This document shows positions 48,745 through 58,834 of a stretch of DNA of 64,000 bases, in pieces. The DNA is from DATATJ01 sp963789075 (GTDB lineage Bacteria > Acidobacteriota > Vicinamibacteria > Vicinamibacterales > CAVVIG01). The DNA lies in assembly GCA_963789075.1 (NCBI GenBank), contig CAWBJQ010000004.1, forward strand, positions 1-64,000, read 5' to 3'. The position numbers were made by a program, and so were the translations under genes. How positions within the stretch are numbered: position 1 is the stretch's first letter; every line of letters begins with the position of its first letter. A model generated the notes under the pieces. The model made no database searches, was not told where the DNA came from, and worked only from the letters and a program-made list of their open reading frames with translations.

Positions 48745-48902
48745 GCACATCCTCCGTGAAGCTACGAGGGCCACATTATTACCCTGTTCGCTCCGCAATC
48801 CCAAGCACCTCAACCTGGACAATTGCGGCTCCGCCCAAAAATTTACATCGGCGAAACTCGGCGATTCCAGAATCGTCGCGCGCGGCTTCTAATGTGGTGG
48901 AC

Positions 48903-49106
48903 ATGTCCGCCCCGTACCCAACCGCCGACGAGATCGCGCGCCGCGCACACGAGTTGTTCACGGGCAATGGCCGCCGGATCACCATGATTCCGGAGTATTG
49001 GCGTGCTGCCGAGCGCGAGTTGCTCCGGCGCGCCGCTGACCGGGTGATCGGCCGCGCCGATCGCCGGTGCCACGGTGGAGACTCGCAACGCTCGAATCGC
49101 CGCTGA
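48903..49106 (+). CDS. DUF2934-like small protein
   Basis: 67 aa. MSAPYPTADEIARRAHELFT and PEYWRAAERELLRRAADRVI match the DUF2934 pattern (EIARRAYE-F then W--AERELL), a short helical family common in Acidobacteria and alphaproteobacteria with no known role. The last ~18 residues (RADRRCHGGDSQRSNRR) look unlike the family and may reflect an indel near 49050. A hairpin follows at 49115. Confidence 0.65.
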   Translation: MSAPYPTADEIARRAHELFTGNGRRITMIPEYWRAAERELLRRAADRVIGRADRRCHGGDSQRSNRR

Positions 49107-49114
49107 TGATCACG

Positions 49115-49137
49115 AGAACCGGGGCGTCTCCGGTTCT
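49115..49137 (+). terminator. Hairpin terminator after the DUF2934 gene
   Basis: AGAACCGG (49115-49122) and CCGGTTCT (49130-49137) form a perfect 8-bp stem around a 7-base loop, 8 bp past the stop. No T-run. The remaining ~250 bp before dps holds no gene and must include its promoter. Confidence 0.55.
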
Positions 49138-49385
49138 GAAGCTCATCCTTCACGTCGGCGATAACGCCTGCCGTCGATTAACCTCGAGTCATCTCCAGTT
49201 CTAGCCGATTCGTGCACCGCTACACGATTGCGGCGGAGAGGGTGCGCGTCATGCGATGAACGGGATAGTGAGGCACAATCGCATAGAGGGGGCCGAACGA
49301 TGGCCCGCGTCGCGAACTGGCGTTGCCGGTGACGGCGTGAGGCGCGGCTCTCTGATGTCGAAACATCTTCAAGGAGGAGAACATC

Positions 49386-49979
49386 ATGGCGAAAGCAACG
49401 ATTGACGCGGAGGCGATCCTGAAGCGCGCGTCGCCGCTGGTGCACCAGCAGGCCCACGAGACGCAGCCTTTTGGTCATCTCATCAGGATGCCGATCGCGT
49501 TGTCGGAAACCACGTGCGCAGAAAGTGTCGCGAATCTGAATCAGCTCCTGGCCGACACGATCACCCTTCGCGATCTGTACAAGAAGCACCACTGGCAGGT
49601 GGCGGGGCCGACGTTCTACCAACTGCATCTGCTGTTCGACAAGCACTACGAAGAACAGAACGCGATCGTCGATGCGATCGCCGAACGGGTTCAGCTGCTG
49701 GGCGGCGTCAGCATCGCGATGGCGGCCGACGTGGCGGAGATGACCCTCATTCCCAGGCCTCCCAAGGGGCGCGAAGAGGCGCCGGTTCAGATTTCGCGGC
49801 TGCTGCACGGCCACGAGATCGTGTTGAAGGAGGCTCGCACGATGGCGCGGCTCGCGGCTCAGGGGGGCGACGATGGCACCAACGATCTGATCGTCAGCGA
49901 CGTCATTCGCCGGAACGAGCTGCAGGTCTGGTTCGTGGCGGAGCACGTCGTCGACTCGCCGCTGATCCAAGCGGTGTGA
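49386..49979 (+). CDS. dps: Dps-family DNA-protection ferritin
   Basis: Forms a 12-subunit iron-storing shell that protects DNA from oxidative damage; 197 aa. GGAGGAG lies 8 bases before the ATG. The di-iron site at the dimer interface is complete: KKHHWQVAGPTFYQLHLLFD (His ligands) and KHYEEQNAIVDAIAERVQLL (Asp/Glu). Long N-terminal extension (~45 residues, HQQAHETQPFGHLIRMPIAL) before the first helix ETTCAESVANLNQLLADTI. Ends ELQVWFVAEHVVDSPLIQ. Intact and monocistronic. Confidence 0.93.
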   Translation: MAKATIDAEAILKRASPLVHQQAHETQPFGHLIRMPIALSETTCAESVANLNQLLADTITLRDLYKKHHWQVAGPTFYQLHLLFDKHYEEQNAIVDAIAERVQLLGGVSIAMAADVAEMTLIPRPPKGREEAPVQISRLLHGHEIVLKEARTMARLAAQGGDDGTNDLIVSDVIRRNELQVWFVAEHVVDSPLIQAV

Positions 49980-50064
49980 GACGCATGAAGGCGTGAGTTT
50001 GACAGCCGGCGAGGCCGCGCTGTAGCCTTCGATCTCCGCTATCGGATTCAGACATCGGAGTCCG

Positions 50065-50371
50065 ATGGTCGATCGAAATCTTTACACCGGCCTCATTCGC
50101 CTCCACATTCTGCACCACGCCGCTGAGGGTCCGATCTTCGGCCAGGCGATGATCGACGAGCTCGGCCGGCACGGCTATCGCCTCAGCGCCGGCACGCTGT
50201 ATCCGATCCTGCACGGCATGGAGCGCCAGGGCTATCTGCGATCGAGCGTGACGCTCGAACGGCGGACGCAACCGACGTGTCTATCGGGCGACGCCGGCCG
50301 GTCGAAAGGCGCTCGTCACCGCGCGTCAGCGCGTGCAGGAGCTGTTCGGCGAGATGTTCGAGCATGAGTGA
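50065..50371 (+). CDS. PadR-family transcriptional regulator (one frameshift)
   Basis: About 101 aa. Winged-helix DNA-binding protein: NLYTGLIRLHILHHAAEGPI, FGQAMIDELGRHGYRLSAGT and LYPILHGMERQGYLRSS are standard PadR. After an extra base near 50255 the wing and C-terminal helix continue RRVYRATPAGRKALVTARQR and VQELFGEMFEHE, then TGA at 50369-50371. It overlaps the start of the TolC gene by 8 bases, so it is the probable local repressor of the efflux operon, as PadR proteins often are. Confidence 0.85.
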
Positions 50372-51835
50372 TCGGCCGACGAGGCTGTCAGGCCCGATCG
50401 CGTGTGCTGATCGTATCCCTGTGCGCGTTGCGCGCCGCGGACGGCGGCTCGCGCAAACACCCGCCGTCGCGCCATCGCCGACGCCGCCAGACGTTCACGC
50501 TCGATCAGGCGCATGCAGTACGCCGTCGATCACTATCCGACCGTCCGCGCGGCGCTCGAGCAGGTCAACGCGTCGACGGCGGGCGTCAGCGTCGCGCGAG
50601 CGGCCTATCTGCCGCGGCTCGATTCGCTGTGGCAGTCGAACCGCGCGACGGCCAACAACATCTTCGGCCAGGTCCTGCCGCAGTCGGTGATTCCCGCGAT
50701 GTCCGGCCCGGTGCTGCCGTCGGCGTCGGCGCAGAGCGTGTGGGGAAGCGCGACCGGCGCGCTGTTGTCGTGGGAGCCGTTCGACTTCGGTCTCCGCGAC
50801 GCCGACGGTCGCCGGCGCGGAGGCGGCGGTCACGCACGCGCGCGCCGGCGAGGCGCTGACGCGGCTCGACGTGCAGACGCGCCGTCGGCGCCGCGTTTCT
50901 CGAGCATCGTCGGCCGCTCAGCGCGCCGTGGCCGCGGCGCAGGCCGACGTCGATCGCCGCGACGTGCTCGCGCGCACCGTCCACACGCTCGTCGACAATC
51001 AGCTTCGGCCCGGCGCCGAGGCGTCGCGCGCCGACGCCGAACGCGCGGCGGCGCAGACGCGGCTGATTCAGGCGCAGCAGACGCTCACGCTGGCGCAGAC
51101 GACGCTGGCGCGCGTGCTCGGCGTGACGACCGGCCCGGTGACGATCGACGCGGCGACGCTTGCTGCGACCAGTCTGCCGGCAGCGACCTGTCGGCCGGCA
51201 GCCGGCGCGACGCGCATCCGCTGGCGCAGGTGCACCAGGCCGCGGTCGACGCGGCGCGCGCGCAGGAGGAGGTCCTGGCGCGGACGGATCTGCCGCGCGC
51301 TGTATCTGCAGTCGAGCGTCTTCGCGCGCGGCAGCGGCGCCAACCCGAACGGCAGTTCGACGGCGGTCTCGGCGGCCTTGGCCTCGATCGCGCGAACTGG
51401 GCCGCCGGCGTGCAGGTCGTGTTTCCGAACGTCTTCGATTTCTCGAGCCTGCGCGCCCGCAAGGCCGCCGCCGCGGCCTCGGCACGCGCGGAGGCCGCGC
51501 TGTACGACGAGGCGCTGCTGACGGTCACGAGCCAGCAGCAGGCGGCGGCGGCGATGGTGCAGGCGGCGCGCGCGTCGCCGCGAACACGCCGGTGCAGCTC
51601 GCCGCCGCGCAGCAGAGCGAGGCGCAGGCGCGCGCGCGCTATCAGGCCGGCCTCGCGAGCATCGTCGAAGTGGCCGACGCGCAGAGCCTGCTGGCGCAGG
51701 CCGAGGTGCAGGACCAGCTCGCGCGCGTCGACGTCTGGCGCGCGCTGCTGGCGCAGGCCGTCGCGCAGGGCGACGCTCGCGCCGTTTCTGACGCTGCTCG
51801 TCCGTCAGCCGGAGGTCGCTGACCGATGTGGTTGA
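50364..51835 (+). CDS. TolC-family outer-membrane efflux protein (frameshifted)
   Basis: About 480 aa. The N-terminus is damaged (MSDRPTRLSGPIA, then RVLIVSLCALRAA as the signal helix in another frame, then SAQTPAVAPSPTPP). The clean start of the channel is QTFTLDQAMQYAVDHYPTVR, after an indel near 50510. Coiled-coil repeats: AGVSVARAAYLPRLDSLWQS, WEPFDFGLRDA, AQADVDRRDVLARTVHTLVD, DAERAAAQTRLIQAQQTLTL, WAAGVQVVFPNVFDFSSLRA and RYQAGLASIVEVADAQSLLA. It ends TLLVRQPEVADRCG, overlapping the permease start. At least eight indels. Confidence 0.78.
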
Positions 51836-54800
51836 TCCGCGCCGCGCTCCGTCGTCCGATCACGGTCCTCGTCGCGGTGATCGCCGTCGCGCTGACGGCG
51901 GTCTTCGCGGTCAGCCGGATGCGCGCCGACATCTTTCCCGGATCTCGAATCTGCCGGTGATCTACGTGGCGCAGCCGTACGGCGGGATGAGCCCGGCGCA
52001 GATGGAGGGGTACATCACGTACTACTACGAGTACCACTTCCTCTACGTCAACGGCATCGAGAGCGTCGAGTCGAAGTCGATTCAGAACACGAGCCTGCTG
52101 AAGCTGACGTTTCATCCCGGGCACCGACATGGCGGAGGCGCTGGCGCAGACGATCGGCTACGTCAATCGCGCGCGCGCGTTCATGCCGCCGGGCACGGTC
52201 GGACCGTTCATCATGCGGTTCGACGCCGGCACGGTGCCGGTCGGCTATCTCGTGTTCTCGAGCGAGAGCCGCAGCCTCGGCGAAATTCAGGATCTCGCGC
52301 TCAATCGCGTCCGCCCGCAGTTCGCGACGCTGCCGGGCCTCACGTCGCCGCCGCCGTTCGGCGGCAGCCAGCGCACGATCGTCATCCGCGTCGATCCCGA
52401 TCGGCTGCGCGTCGTACGGCATGTCGCCGGACGAAGTGATTCGCGCGGTGACGACCGGCAACGTGATCATGCCGTCGGGCAGCGTCAACATCGGCGACGA
52501 GACGCGCATCTCGCCGATGAACTCGGTCGTGTCGAACATCAACGATCTCGCTCGAGCTGCCGATCCGCACCGGCGCCGGGCCGACGGTGTTCGATCCGCG
52601 ACGTCGGCTCGGTCAGCGACAGCACCGACATTCCGACGGCCTACGCGCTGGTGAACGGCCGGCGCGCCGTCTACATTCCGGTGACGAAGCGGCCCAACGC
52701 GTCGACGCTTGACCGTCGTCAGCGAGGTGAAGGCGAATCTCGGCGCGATTCCAGGCGCTGGTGCCCGACGACATCAAGGTCAGCTACGAGCTCGATCAGT
52801 CGCGGCAACGTGTCGGCGCGCGCTGCAGGCGGTGCTGCGCGAGGCGGCGCTCGGCGCGCTGCTGACCGGCCTGATGGTGCTGCTGTTTCTGCGCGACTGG
52901 CGCAGCGCGGCGATCGTCGTCGTGACGATTCCGTTCGCGCTGCTGGCCGCGGTCGTCGCGCTGTGGGGCGCCGGCCAGACGCATCAACATCATGACGCTC
53001 GGCGGGCTGGCGCTGGCGGTCGGCATCCTCGTCGACGAGGCGACGGTCGCGATCGAGAACATCCACACGCACCTCGCGCGCGGCGCGCCGATCGCGCGCG
53101 GCGTGCTCGACGCGAGCGGCGAAGTGGTCGTGCCGCGGCTGCTGGCGATGCTGTCGGTCGTGGCGGTGTTCGTGCCGTCGTTCTTCATGACCGGCGTGTC
53201 GCGGTCGCTGTTCGTGCCGCTGTCGCTCGCGGTCGGCTTTTCGATGATCGCGTCGTTCCTCCTGTCGAGCTCGCTCGTGCCGGTGCTGTCGGTCTGGCTG
53301 CTCGCGAAGCATCGATCGTCGCGCGAGCGACGATGCGCACGCCGAGGACTGGGTCGAGCGGCTGCGCGACGCGCCTGCGCGAACGTGCTGCAGCGGCTGG
53401 CGCCGGCGCGTGGCCTGCTCGTCGCGGCCTACGCTGTCGTGACGGTCGCGATCGTGGCGGCGGTCGGCGCTCGCGCTCGGACGCGAGATCTTCCCGCCGG
53501 CCGGCGCTCAGCCAGTTCCAGCTGCGATTCCGCGCGCCGGCCGGCACGAAGTTCGAGTCGACCGAACGGCTGGCCGACGATGTGCTCGACGAGATCAAGC
53601 AGGCCGCCGGGCCCGGACAACGTGGACATCACGCTCGGCTACGTCGGCGTGCAGCCCTCGTCGTATCCGATCAACACGATCTTTCTGTGGACCGGCGGCT
53701 CGCACGAAGGCGTGCTGCAGGTGGCGCTCAAGCCGGAGGCGCGGCATTCGGCTCGACGCGACTTCGAAGAGCGTCTGCGCCAGCGCTTCGCCGACGCGGT
53801 TTCCCGACCGCGCAGTTCTCGTTCGAGCCGGGCGACATCGTCAGCCGGATCATGAACTTCGGCACGCCGACGCCGGTCGAGGTCGCGATCACGGGACCCG
53901 ACTTCGCGGCCAGCCGGACGTTTGCGGCAAAGGTGCGCGACGAGCTCGCGCGGATTCCCGACGCTCCGCGACCTGCAGGTCGGGCAGGCGCTCGACTATC
54001 CGGCGATCCAGGTGGACGTGAACCGCCAGATGGCCGGACAGCTCGGCGTCACCGTCGATCAGGTCGGCCGATCGTTTGCCGCGGCGACCTCGTCGAGCCG
54101 GTTCGTCGCGCCGAACTACTGGGCCGATCCGCGCACCGGCATCGCGTTTCAGGTGCAGGTCGAAGTGCCGCAGCCGCGGATGACCAGCCTCGACGATCTG
54201 CGCGTCGTGCCGGTGAGCGCGGACGCGCGCGTCGCACCCGCTGCTCGGCGACGTGGCGCGGATCGAGAACGGCACGATCGTCGGCGAATACGATCGCATC
54301 AACGGCCAGCGGATGGTGACGCTGACGGCGAACGTCGTCGGGCGAGGACCTCGGGCGGATCGTCGGTCGCGGTCGATGCAGGCGATCGCGCGCGCCGGCG
54401 CGCCGCCGCGCGGCGCGGCGGTCACGCGTGCGCGGCCAGATCGCGCGCGATGCGCGAGACGTTCACGAACATCACCGCCGGCCTCGCTCGTGGCCGTCGT
54501 CGTGATCTTTCTGCTGCTGGCCGCGAACTTTCAGTCGCTGCGGCTCGCGTTCGTCGTCGTCTCGACGGTGCCGGCCGTGCTGACGGGCGTGGTGCTGATG
54601 CTCGCGGCGACGCGGACGACGCTGAACGTGCAGTCGTTCATGGGCGCGATCATGGCGATCGGCGTCGCCGTGGCGAACGCCATCCTGCTGGTGACGTTCG
54701 CCGAAGCAGGCGCGGCGGCACGGGCGGCTCGCCGCTGCGACACGGCCATCGAGGCGGCGCGGGCGCGCATGCGGCCGGTGCTGATGACGAGCGCGCGCGA

Positions 54801-55026
54801 TGATCGCCGGCATGATGCCGATGGCGCTCGCGCTCGGCGAAGGCGCGGAGGCGACGGCGCCGCTCGGACGCGCGGTGATCGGCGGCCTGGCGGCGGCGAC
54901 GGTCGCGACGTTGATCGTGCTGCCGTCGGTGTATTCGCTCGTGCAGCAGTCGGCGCGCGATCGCGTCGGCGTCGCTCGATCCGGACGATCCCGAGAGCGC
55001 GTATCGCGCGCAGGGAGACGCTATGA
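51826..55026 (+). CDS. RND efflux permease, atypical proton relay (heavily frameshifted)
   Basis: About 1050 aa. TM1 MWLIRAALRRPITVLVAVIA; porter NLPVIYVAQPYGGMSPAQME and YYEYHFLYVNGIESVESKSI; NVIMPSGSVNIGDETRISPM. TM2-6: LGALLTGLMVLLFLRDWRSA, GILVDEATVAIENIHTHLAR, SVVAVFVPSFFMTGVSRSLF. Second half: AANFQSLRLAFVVVSTVPAV, GVAVANAILLVTFAEA and RMRPVLMTSAAMIAGMMPMA. TM4 has Asp-Glu (VDEA) where AcrB has Asp-Asp, and the TM10 Lys of KNAIL is Ala (ANAIL). Some twenty or more indels, mostly single extra bases. The C-terminal tail resembles SLDPDDPESAY; the stop is taken at the ATGA junction with the adaptor gene. Confidence 0.82.
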
Positions 55027-56221
55027 GAACAGCGTCGAGCGATCGGTGCGATCGGCTGCGTGCGGCGACTGGCGGCGCGCTGCGTCTGCTCGCGTGCGGC
55101 CTGACCGCGTGCGGCAACGGCCTGGCGCAGACCGACAAGCCGGCCGCGCCCGCCGGACCGCCGACGATTGACGTCGTCCGCGTCGTCGAGCAGCCGCTGA
55201 ACGTGACGTTGTCGCTGCCGGGCGAGCTGGATCCGTACGAGACCGTCGCGATCTATCCGAGGGTGACCGGATTCGTGAAGACGATTCGCGTCGATCGCGG
55301 CTCGCGCGTGCGCGCCGGCGAGCTGATGGCCGTGCTCGAGGCGCCCGAAGCTGCTGGCGCAGCGGGCGGAGGCGCAGTCGAAGCTGCAGAGCGCCGAGGC
55401 GCAGCTCGGCCGCCGTCCGCTCGAAGGCCGACGCGGACACGAGCACGTACGACAAGCTCGAAGGCGGCGTCCGCGACGCCCGGCGTCGTCGCCGGCAACG
55501 ATCTGATCCTCGCGCAGAAGGCGGTCGAGGCCGATCAGAGCCAGATCGCCGCGGCACAGCAGAACGTCGAAGCCGCCCGTCAGGCGCTGCACTCGGTCAC
55601 CGACATGGAAGGGTACCTGCGGGTGACCGCGCCGTTCGACGGCGTCGTCACCGAACGCAACGTCCATCCCGGCGCGCTCGTCGGTCCCAGCCAGCGGGCC
55701 AGGCCGCGGCCATGCCGATGGTGCGCATCGTCGAGAACGATCGACTGCGCCTCGTCGTTCCGGTGCCCGAGGCGTACACCGCGGGCGTCACGACGGCACC
55801 ACGATGACGTTCACGGTTGCCGCCTATCCCGGTCAGACGTTTTCCGGCACGGTCGCGCGAATTGCACAGGCGGTCGACGTCAAGACGCGCACGATGGCCG
55901 TCGAGCTCGACGTGATGAACAAGGACGGCCGGCTCGCGCCCGGCACGTTCTGCCAGGTTCGATGGCCCGTGCGTCGGCCGGCGCCGTCGCTGTTCGTGCC
56001 GAGCGGCAGCGTCGCGAGCACGACCGGATCGCACGTTCGTCGTCCGGGTCCGCGACGGACAAACCGAGTGGGTCGACGTGAAGACGGGCCTCGCGTCGGG
56101 CCGCTCGTCGGAAGTGTTCGGCGATCTCCAGCCGGGCGATGAGATCGCCGCGCGCGGCACCGACGAGATCCGGCCGGGCACGACCGTGCGAGCAAAAGAG
56201 CAGCCGCCAACCAAGCCGTAG
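55023..56221 (+). CDS. RND efflux periplasmic adaptor (frameshifted)
   Basis: About 395 aa. The leader GALRLLACGLTACG suggests a lipoprotein signal (LTAC). Lipoyl-like halves: LNVTLSLPGELDPYETVAIY-PRVTGFV and EGYLRVTAPFDGVVTERNVH; hairpin AQSKLQSAEAQLAAVRSKAD and QSQIAAAQQNVEAARQALHS. Barrel: FTVAAYPGQTFSGTVARIAQ and RTMAVELDVMNKDGRLAPGT. End: WVDVKTGLASGRSSEVFGDL, QPGDEIAARGTDEIRPGTTV. Indels near 55350, 55420, 55475, 55700, 55793 and 56030. Overlaps the permease by ATGA; last gene of the PadR-TolC-RND-adaptor series. Confidence 0.82.
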
Positions 56222-56288
56222 ATCGCACGGTGGCCATCGGTCGCCGTTCAACCCGCGACGAAACGGCTCCGCCCACATGACGCCGATG

Positions 56289-57386
56289 TTAGAAATAAAA
56301 CAGCTGCAATTGGATCGTGAACTCGTTCTGGCTTGGCGAGCCGTTGGGGCTGATGCGTGAATACGCACCCTTGATGTTCGCGTTCTGGCCCTTCCACCAG
56401 TAGTTCGCACCGACGGACCAGTGATTCTCATCCCCCTTGGTCGTGTTCACGATATTGCGATCGCTGAACTGCAGAACGGGCGTCAACTTCAGAGCCGAAA
56501 TCAGATAGCCCACCTCGATCAGGTAGTCGTGCTGGTGCGGCAGCGAGGTGAAGGTGACGTCGCCGTCGAAATAGTTGTAATCGAACTGACCGGTCAACGC
56601 GCCGGGGCCGGCCGGCATGTCGACGAAGGCGTCAGCATCGTAGGCGTGGTAGTGCTGTTGGGCGTCGAACGCGCCGCCGACCGCGAGGATCCGTTTCTTG
56701 CCGAGGTAGGTGCCGGTATAGAAGAAACCCGTCTCGGTGTCGAAGAAGTTGTACTGCACCCGCCCCACATAGCGGAACGCGTTATCGGACCGCGCATCGC
56801 GAGCGCCCTGAAAGGCGCCGATGCGATATTCGAGGTGATCGGCGAGAAAGTAACCCTTCGCCTGAAAGCCGGTGTCGCGGCCGGTCGAGGACTGCGTCGG
56901 CGTGCTCTGACTGAACGTGTAAGTGCCATAGTCGATCGGCAAGAGCGTCGCCGCGCTCTGCAGGCTGTTGCGCGAAAACGGCACGAACATCAGCCCCGCA
57001 TCGATCGTGAACGCTTCGTGCACCTTGAATTCCGCGTACGCGTCCTGGATGATCACAGACGAGGGGATGTTCTTGCCGGTCGCCAGCACTTTCCCGAGAT
57101 TCGGCGAGTCGGTCTCCACGAAGAACGTCACGTTCTTCGCTACCTGGCCGCCGAACATCAGGCGAAGACGTCGAACGAACAGGTTGTTGGCATTCTTGTC
57201 AAAGGCCGGATCGTCCAACGTGTCCGCCTGAAACTGGCCCAGGATCCCGAGCTTGAAGTTCACATCGTCGCTTGCGTAGATTTCAACTTGCGCGTGAGCC
57301 GTTGTAGCGCTTGATAGGAACAGAACCGACAGGCAGGTGAGGCGAGCGATCGACGGGTGGCGGAAGGTTCGGCGGGAAATGGCCAT
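56289..57386 (-). CDS. OprO/OprP-type (phosphate-selective) outer-membrane porin
   Basis: 365 aa, intact. ATG 57386 with GGAGG 7 bases upstream; signal peptide MAISRRTFRHPSIARLTCLS to near AHAQ. Mature barrel: VEIYASDDVNFKLGILGQFQ, RRLRLMFGGQVAKNVTFFVE, VIIQDAYAEFKVHEAFTIDA-GLMFVPFSR, GYFLADHLEYRIGAFQGARD, and the terminal QLQLFYF with final Phe. The R-R-R-L pattern and layout match Pfam Porin_O_P; whether it is anion-selective cannot be told. The long leader can fold (57388-57462). Confidence 0.87.
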   Translation of the reverse strand: MAISRRTFRHPSIARLTCLSVLFLSSATTAHAQVEIYASDDVNFKLGILGQFQADTLDDPAFDKNANNLFVRRLRLMFGGQVAKNVTFFVETDSPNLGKVLATGKNIPSSVIIQDAYAEFKVHEAFTIDAGLMFVPFSRNSLQSAATLLPIDYGTYTFSQSTPTQSSTGRDTGFQAKGYFLADHLEYRIGAFQGARDARSDNAFRYVGRVQYNFFDTETGFFYTGTYLGKKRILAVGGAFDAQQHYHAYDADAFVDMPAGPGALTGQFDYNYFDGDVTFTSLPHQHDYLIEVGYLISALKLTPVLQFSDRNIVNTTKGDENHWSVGANYWWKGQNANIKGAYSRISPNGSPSQNEFTIQLQLFYF

Positions 57387-57387
57387 C

Positions 57388-57462
57388 GGCAACCTCCGGG
57401 CGTGAGCGACCCGAATGCAATCGAGATACCGGTTCGCTTCCGCCCCGAAGCAAGAGCTTGCC
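57388..57462 (-). promoter_or_regulatory. Structured 5' leader of the porin gene (candidate cis-regulatory RNA)
   Basis: On the minus strand the leader starts GGCAAGCTC and ends GAGGTTGCC directly before the ATG, allowing a closing helix (GGCAA/TTGCC plus CTC/GAG across a mismatch). Inside are a strong hairpin TTGCTTC-GGGGCG-GAAGC(G)AA and a CCGG...CCGG pairing that brackets TATCTCGATTGCATTCGGG. The ribosome site GGAGG lies in the 3' strand of the closing helix, so folding would hide it. Spacing loosely recalls GEMM-type riboswitches, but their conserved bases are not present. Confidence 0.35.
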
Positions 57463-57562
57463 TTGCGGCGACATCCGCCTTCTTTCGCACGAGTAGATGT
57501 GGTTGCCTTTTTGACCAACTCTCGAGGTAAGTCGCAGAGAGTCGTGTGATGAATGGATCTAT

Positions 57563-57769
57563 CTATATCGTGTCGCTCGAATCGTCATCGCTGTCATCGT
57601 GAACGACTCGACCGTCCGCCTCCTCGTTGACGCGACCGGACGAATGCGTCCGGTCGCGCCAGGGCTCACTTTCCCCGATCTCGTCGTCTTGGTACGTCAC
57701 GGTTTCGATGTCAACGCCCTCGATCACTTCCGGCTCGAGGTCGTCATCGTGCTCGTCATGTGAGCTCAT
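57563..57769 (-). CDS. Small, very acidic hypothetical protein
   Basis: 68 aa, about 40 percent Asp/Glu. MSSHDEHDDDLEPEVIEGVD, then IETVTYQDDEIGESEPWRDR and an acidic tail ending DSDDDSSDTI. No TM or signal; probably unfolded apart from the EVIEGVDIETVTYQDDEIG strand segment. The ATG overlaps the stop of the SYLF gene by 4 bases (57766-57769), so it is co-translated with it. Function unknown. Confidence 0.7.
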   Translation of the reverse strand: MSSHDEHDDDLEPEVIEGVDIETVTYQDDEIGESEPWRDRTHSSGRVNEEADGRVVHDDSDDDSSDTI

Positions 57770-58464
57770 TCCTTGCCCCGCCCGGTGGTCGCGCGGCTCT
57801 CCTGGCTAAGCGTGCGCAAGAGCGCCTGGGCAGCAGGAGGCGCCGGCGCTTTGTTCGTGAACAGCACATCACGAGTCGTCACCGAGGGCCCGTAAGCGTC
57901 CGCATCCGCGTCCTTGTCTGGACGGAGCACACCGCCGGAAAGATCAATGCCAGCAAAGACTCCCTTGGCGCGCGAATAGGCCAGAATTTCGGCGGTCATC
58001 TTGACGTCCGTGCCTGCCGAACCCGCTCGCCCCACCGGACCTGCCGCCACTGACGCGTCGGCGCCGAGATTGACCTTGTCGTCGAGCAGCTTCTCGACGC
58101 CGCGGCGGTTCATCATGAGCAGTACGAGATCGATTTGTTCAGCGCCAATCTGAAAGCCCGCGCTGCCTTTTTGCAGCTCCAGGAAAAGCGGAGCGCTCCA
58201 CGTCCGACCGGACCGGCAACTGATGACGCCCTTGCCGAACTCCCCGCCGACGATGAATGCCGCTTTTTTTAGTCCAGGAATGACTGCGACGCATTCCGCC
58301 CGACTCCACGTATCCTCGGGAATCCCCTTGTCGGGCATCGTCCGCAGTTCACTAACGACCGCCGCCGCCTCGTGCAAACGCTTGGCCTCAGACGACGAGA
58401 CGTCGGCAAATGCCGCTGAGGTTGCCAGTATTACGCCCATGGAAAGTAAGACCATTCTCTTCAT
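57766..58464 (-). CDS. SYLF-domain (Ysc84-type) lipid-binding exported protein
   Basis: 232 aa, intact. Signal peptide MKRMVLLSMGVILATSAAFA. The SYLF domain is complete: ECVAVIPGLKKAAFIVGGEF, GKGVISCRSGRTWSAPLFLE, GSAGFQIGAEQIDLVLLMMN and ILAYSRAKGVFAGIDLSGGV. In bacteria these proteins are periplasmic or envelope-associated and are thought to bind phosphoinositide-like or other lipids; the role here is unknown. First gene of a two-gene unit with the acidic peptide. Confidence 0.9.
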   Translation of the reverse strand: MKRMVLLSMGVILATSAAFADVSSSEAKRLHEAAAVVSELRTMPDKGIPEDTWSRAECVAVIPGLKKAAFIVGGEFGKGVISCRSGRTWSAPLFLELQKGSAGFQIGAEQIDLVLLMMNRRGVEKLLDDKVNLGADASVAAGPVGRAGSAGTDVKMTAEILAYSRAKGVFAGIDLSGGVLRPDKDADADAYGPSVTTRDVLFTNKAPAPPAAQALLRTLSQESRATTGRGKE

Positions 58465-58536
58465 GCATCCACCTCGAGTGACAAGAGGTGCAAGATCTGG
58501 CCCAGCTGCGCCGATCTGCTGTTTGATCGCCTCCAG

Positions 58537-58707
58537 CTATTCTGTTGACGGACCCGCGCGGTGCTCAGCGGTCCACCGCTCGCTTACTGTTCCAAGATCG
58601 ATGCGCGGTTTGCGGCGCGACTTGGCGATCACGGCAAAGCCGACGACGATGACGGCGACGCCGACGCTGATCCAGATGGAAGTTGATCCGTGCACGCGAG
58701 CGATCAT
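58537..58707 (-). CDS. Small single-TM membrane peptide
   Basis: 56 aa from ATG 58707: MIARVHGSTSIWISVGVAVI, TM helix roughly IWISVGVAVIVVGFAVIA, then basic SRRKPRIDLGTVSERWTAEH. The frame also opens further upstream (Arg-rich MREPFSLRRSRRSH), which looks spurious. The ribosome site is weak. Plausible but unproven; function unknown. Confidence 0.4.
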   Translation of the reverse strand: MIARVHGSTSIWISVGVAVIVVGFAVIAKSRRKPRIDLGTVSERWTAEHRAGPSTE

Positions 58708-58834
58708 GTGGGAACGGCGCGATCGTCGCAAGCTGAACGGTTCGCGCACGCGTCCTCAGTCAGATGCTCGAGTCGGACTGCACCGCCGCTCATGAGGCAT
58801 TGAGGCATCACGTTCCGGGTCAAGCCGCAGCGCA

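Noticed and set aside
57388..57462. Cyclic-di-GMP (GEMM) riboswitch
   Set aside because: The GGCAA...GGTTGCC frame and a GGGGCGGAAGCGAACCGG segment are suggestive, but the conserved core bases and tetraloop receptor are not recognisable. Kept only as an unnamed structured leader.
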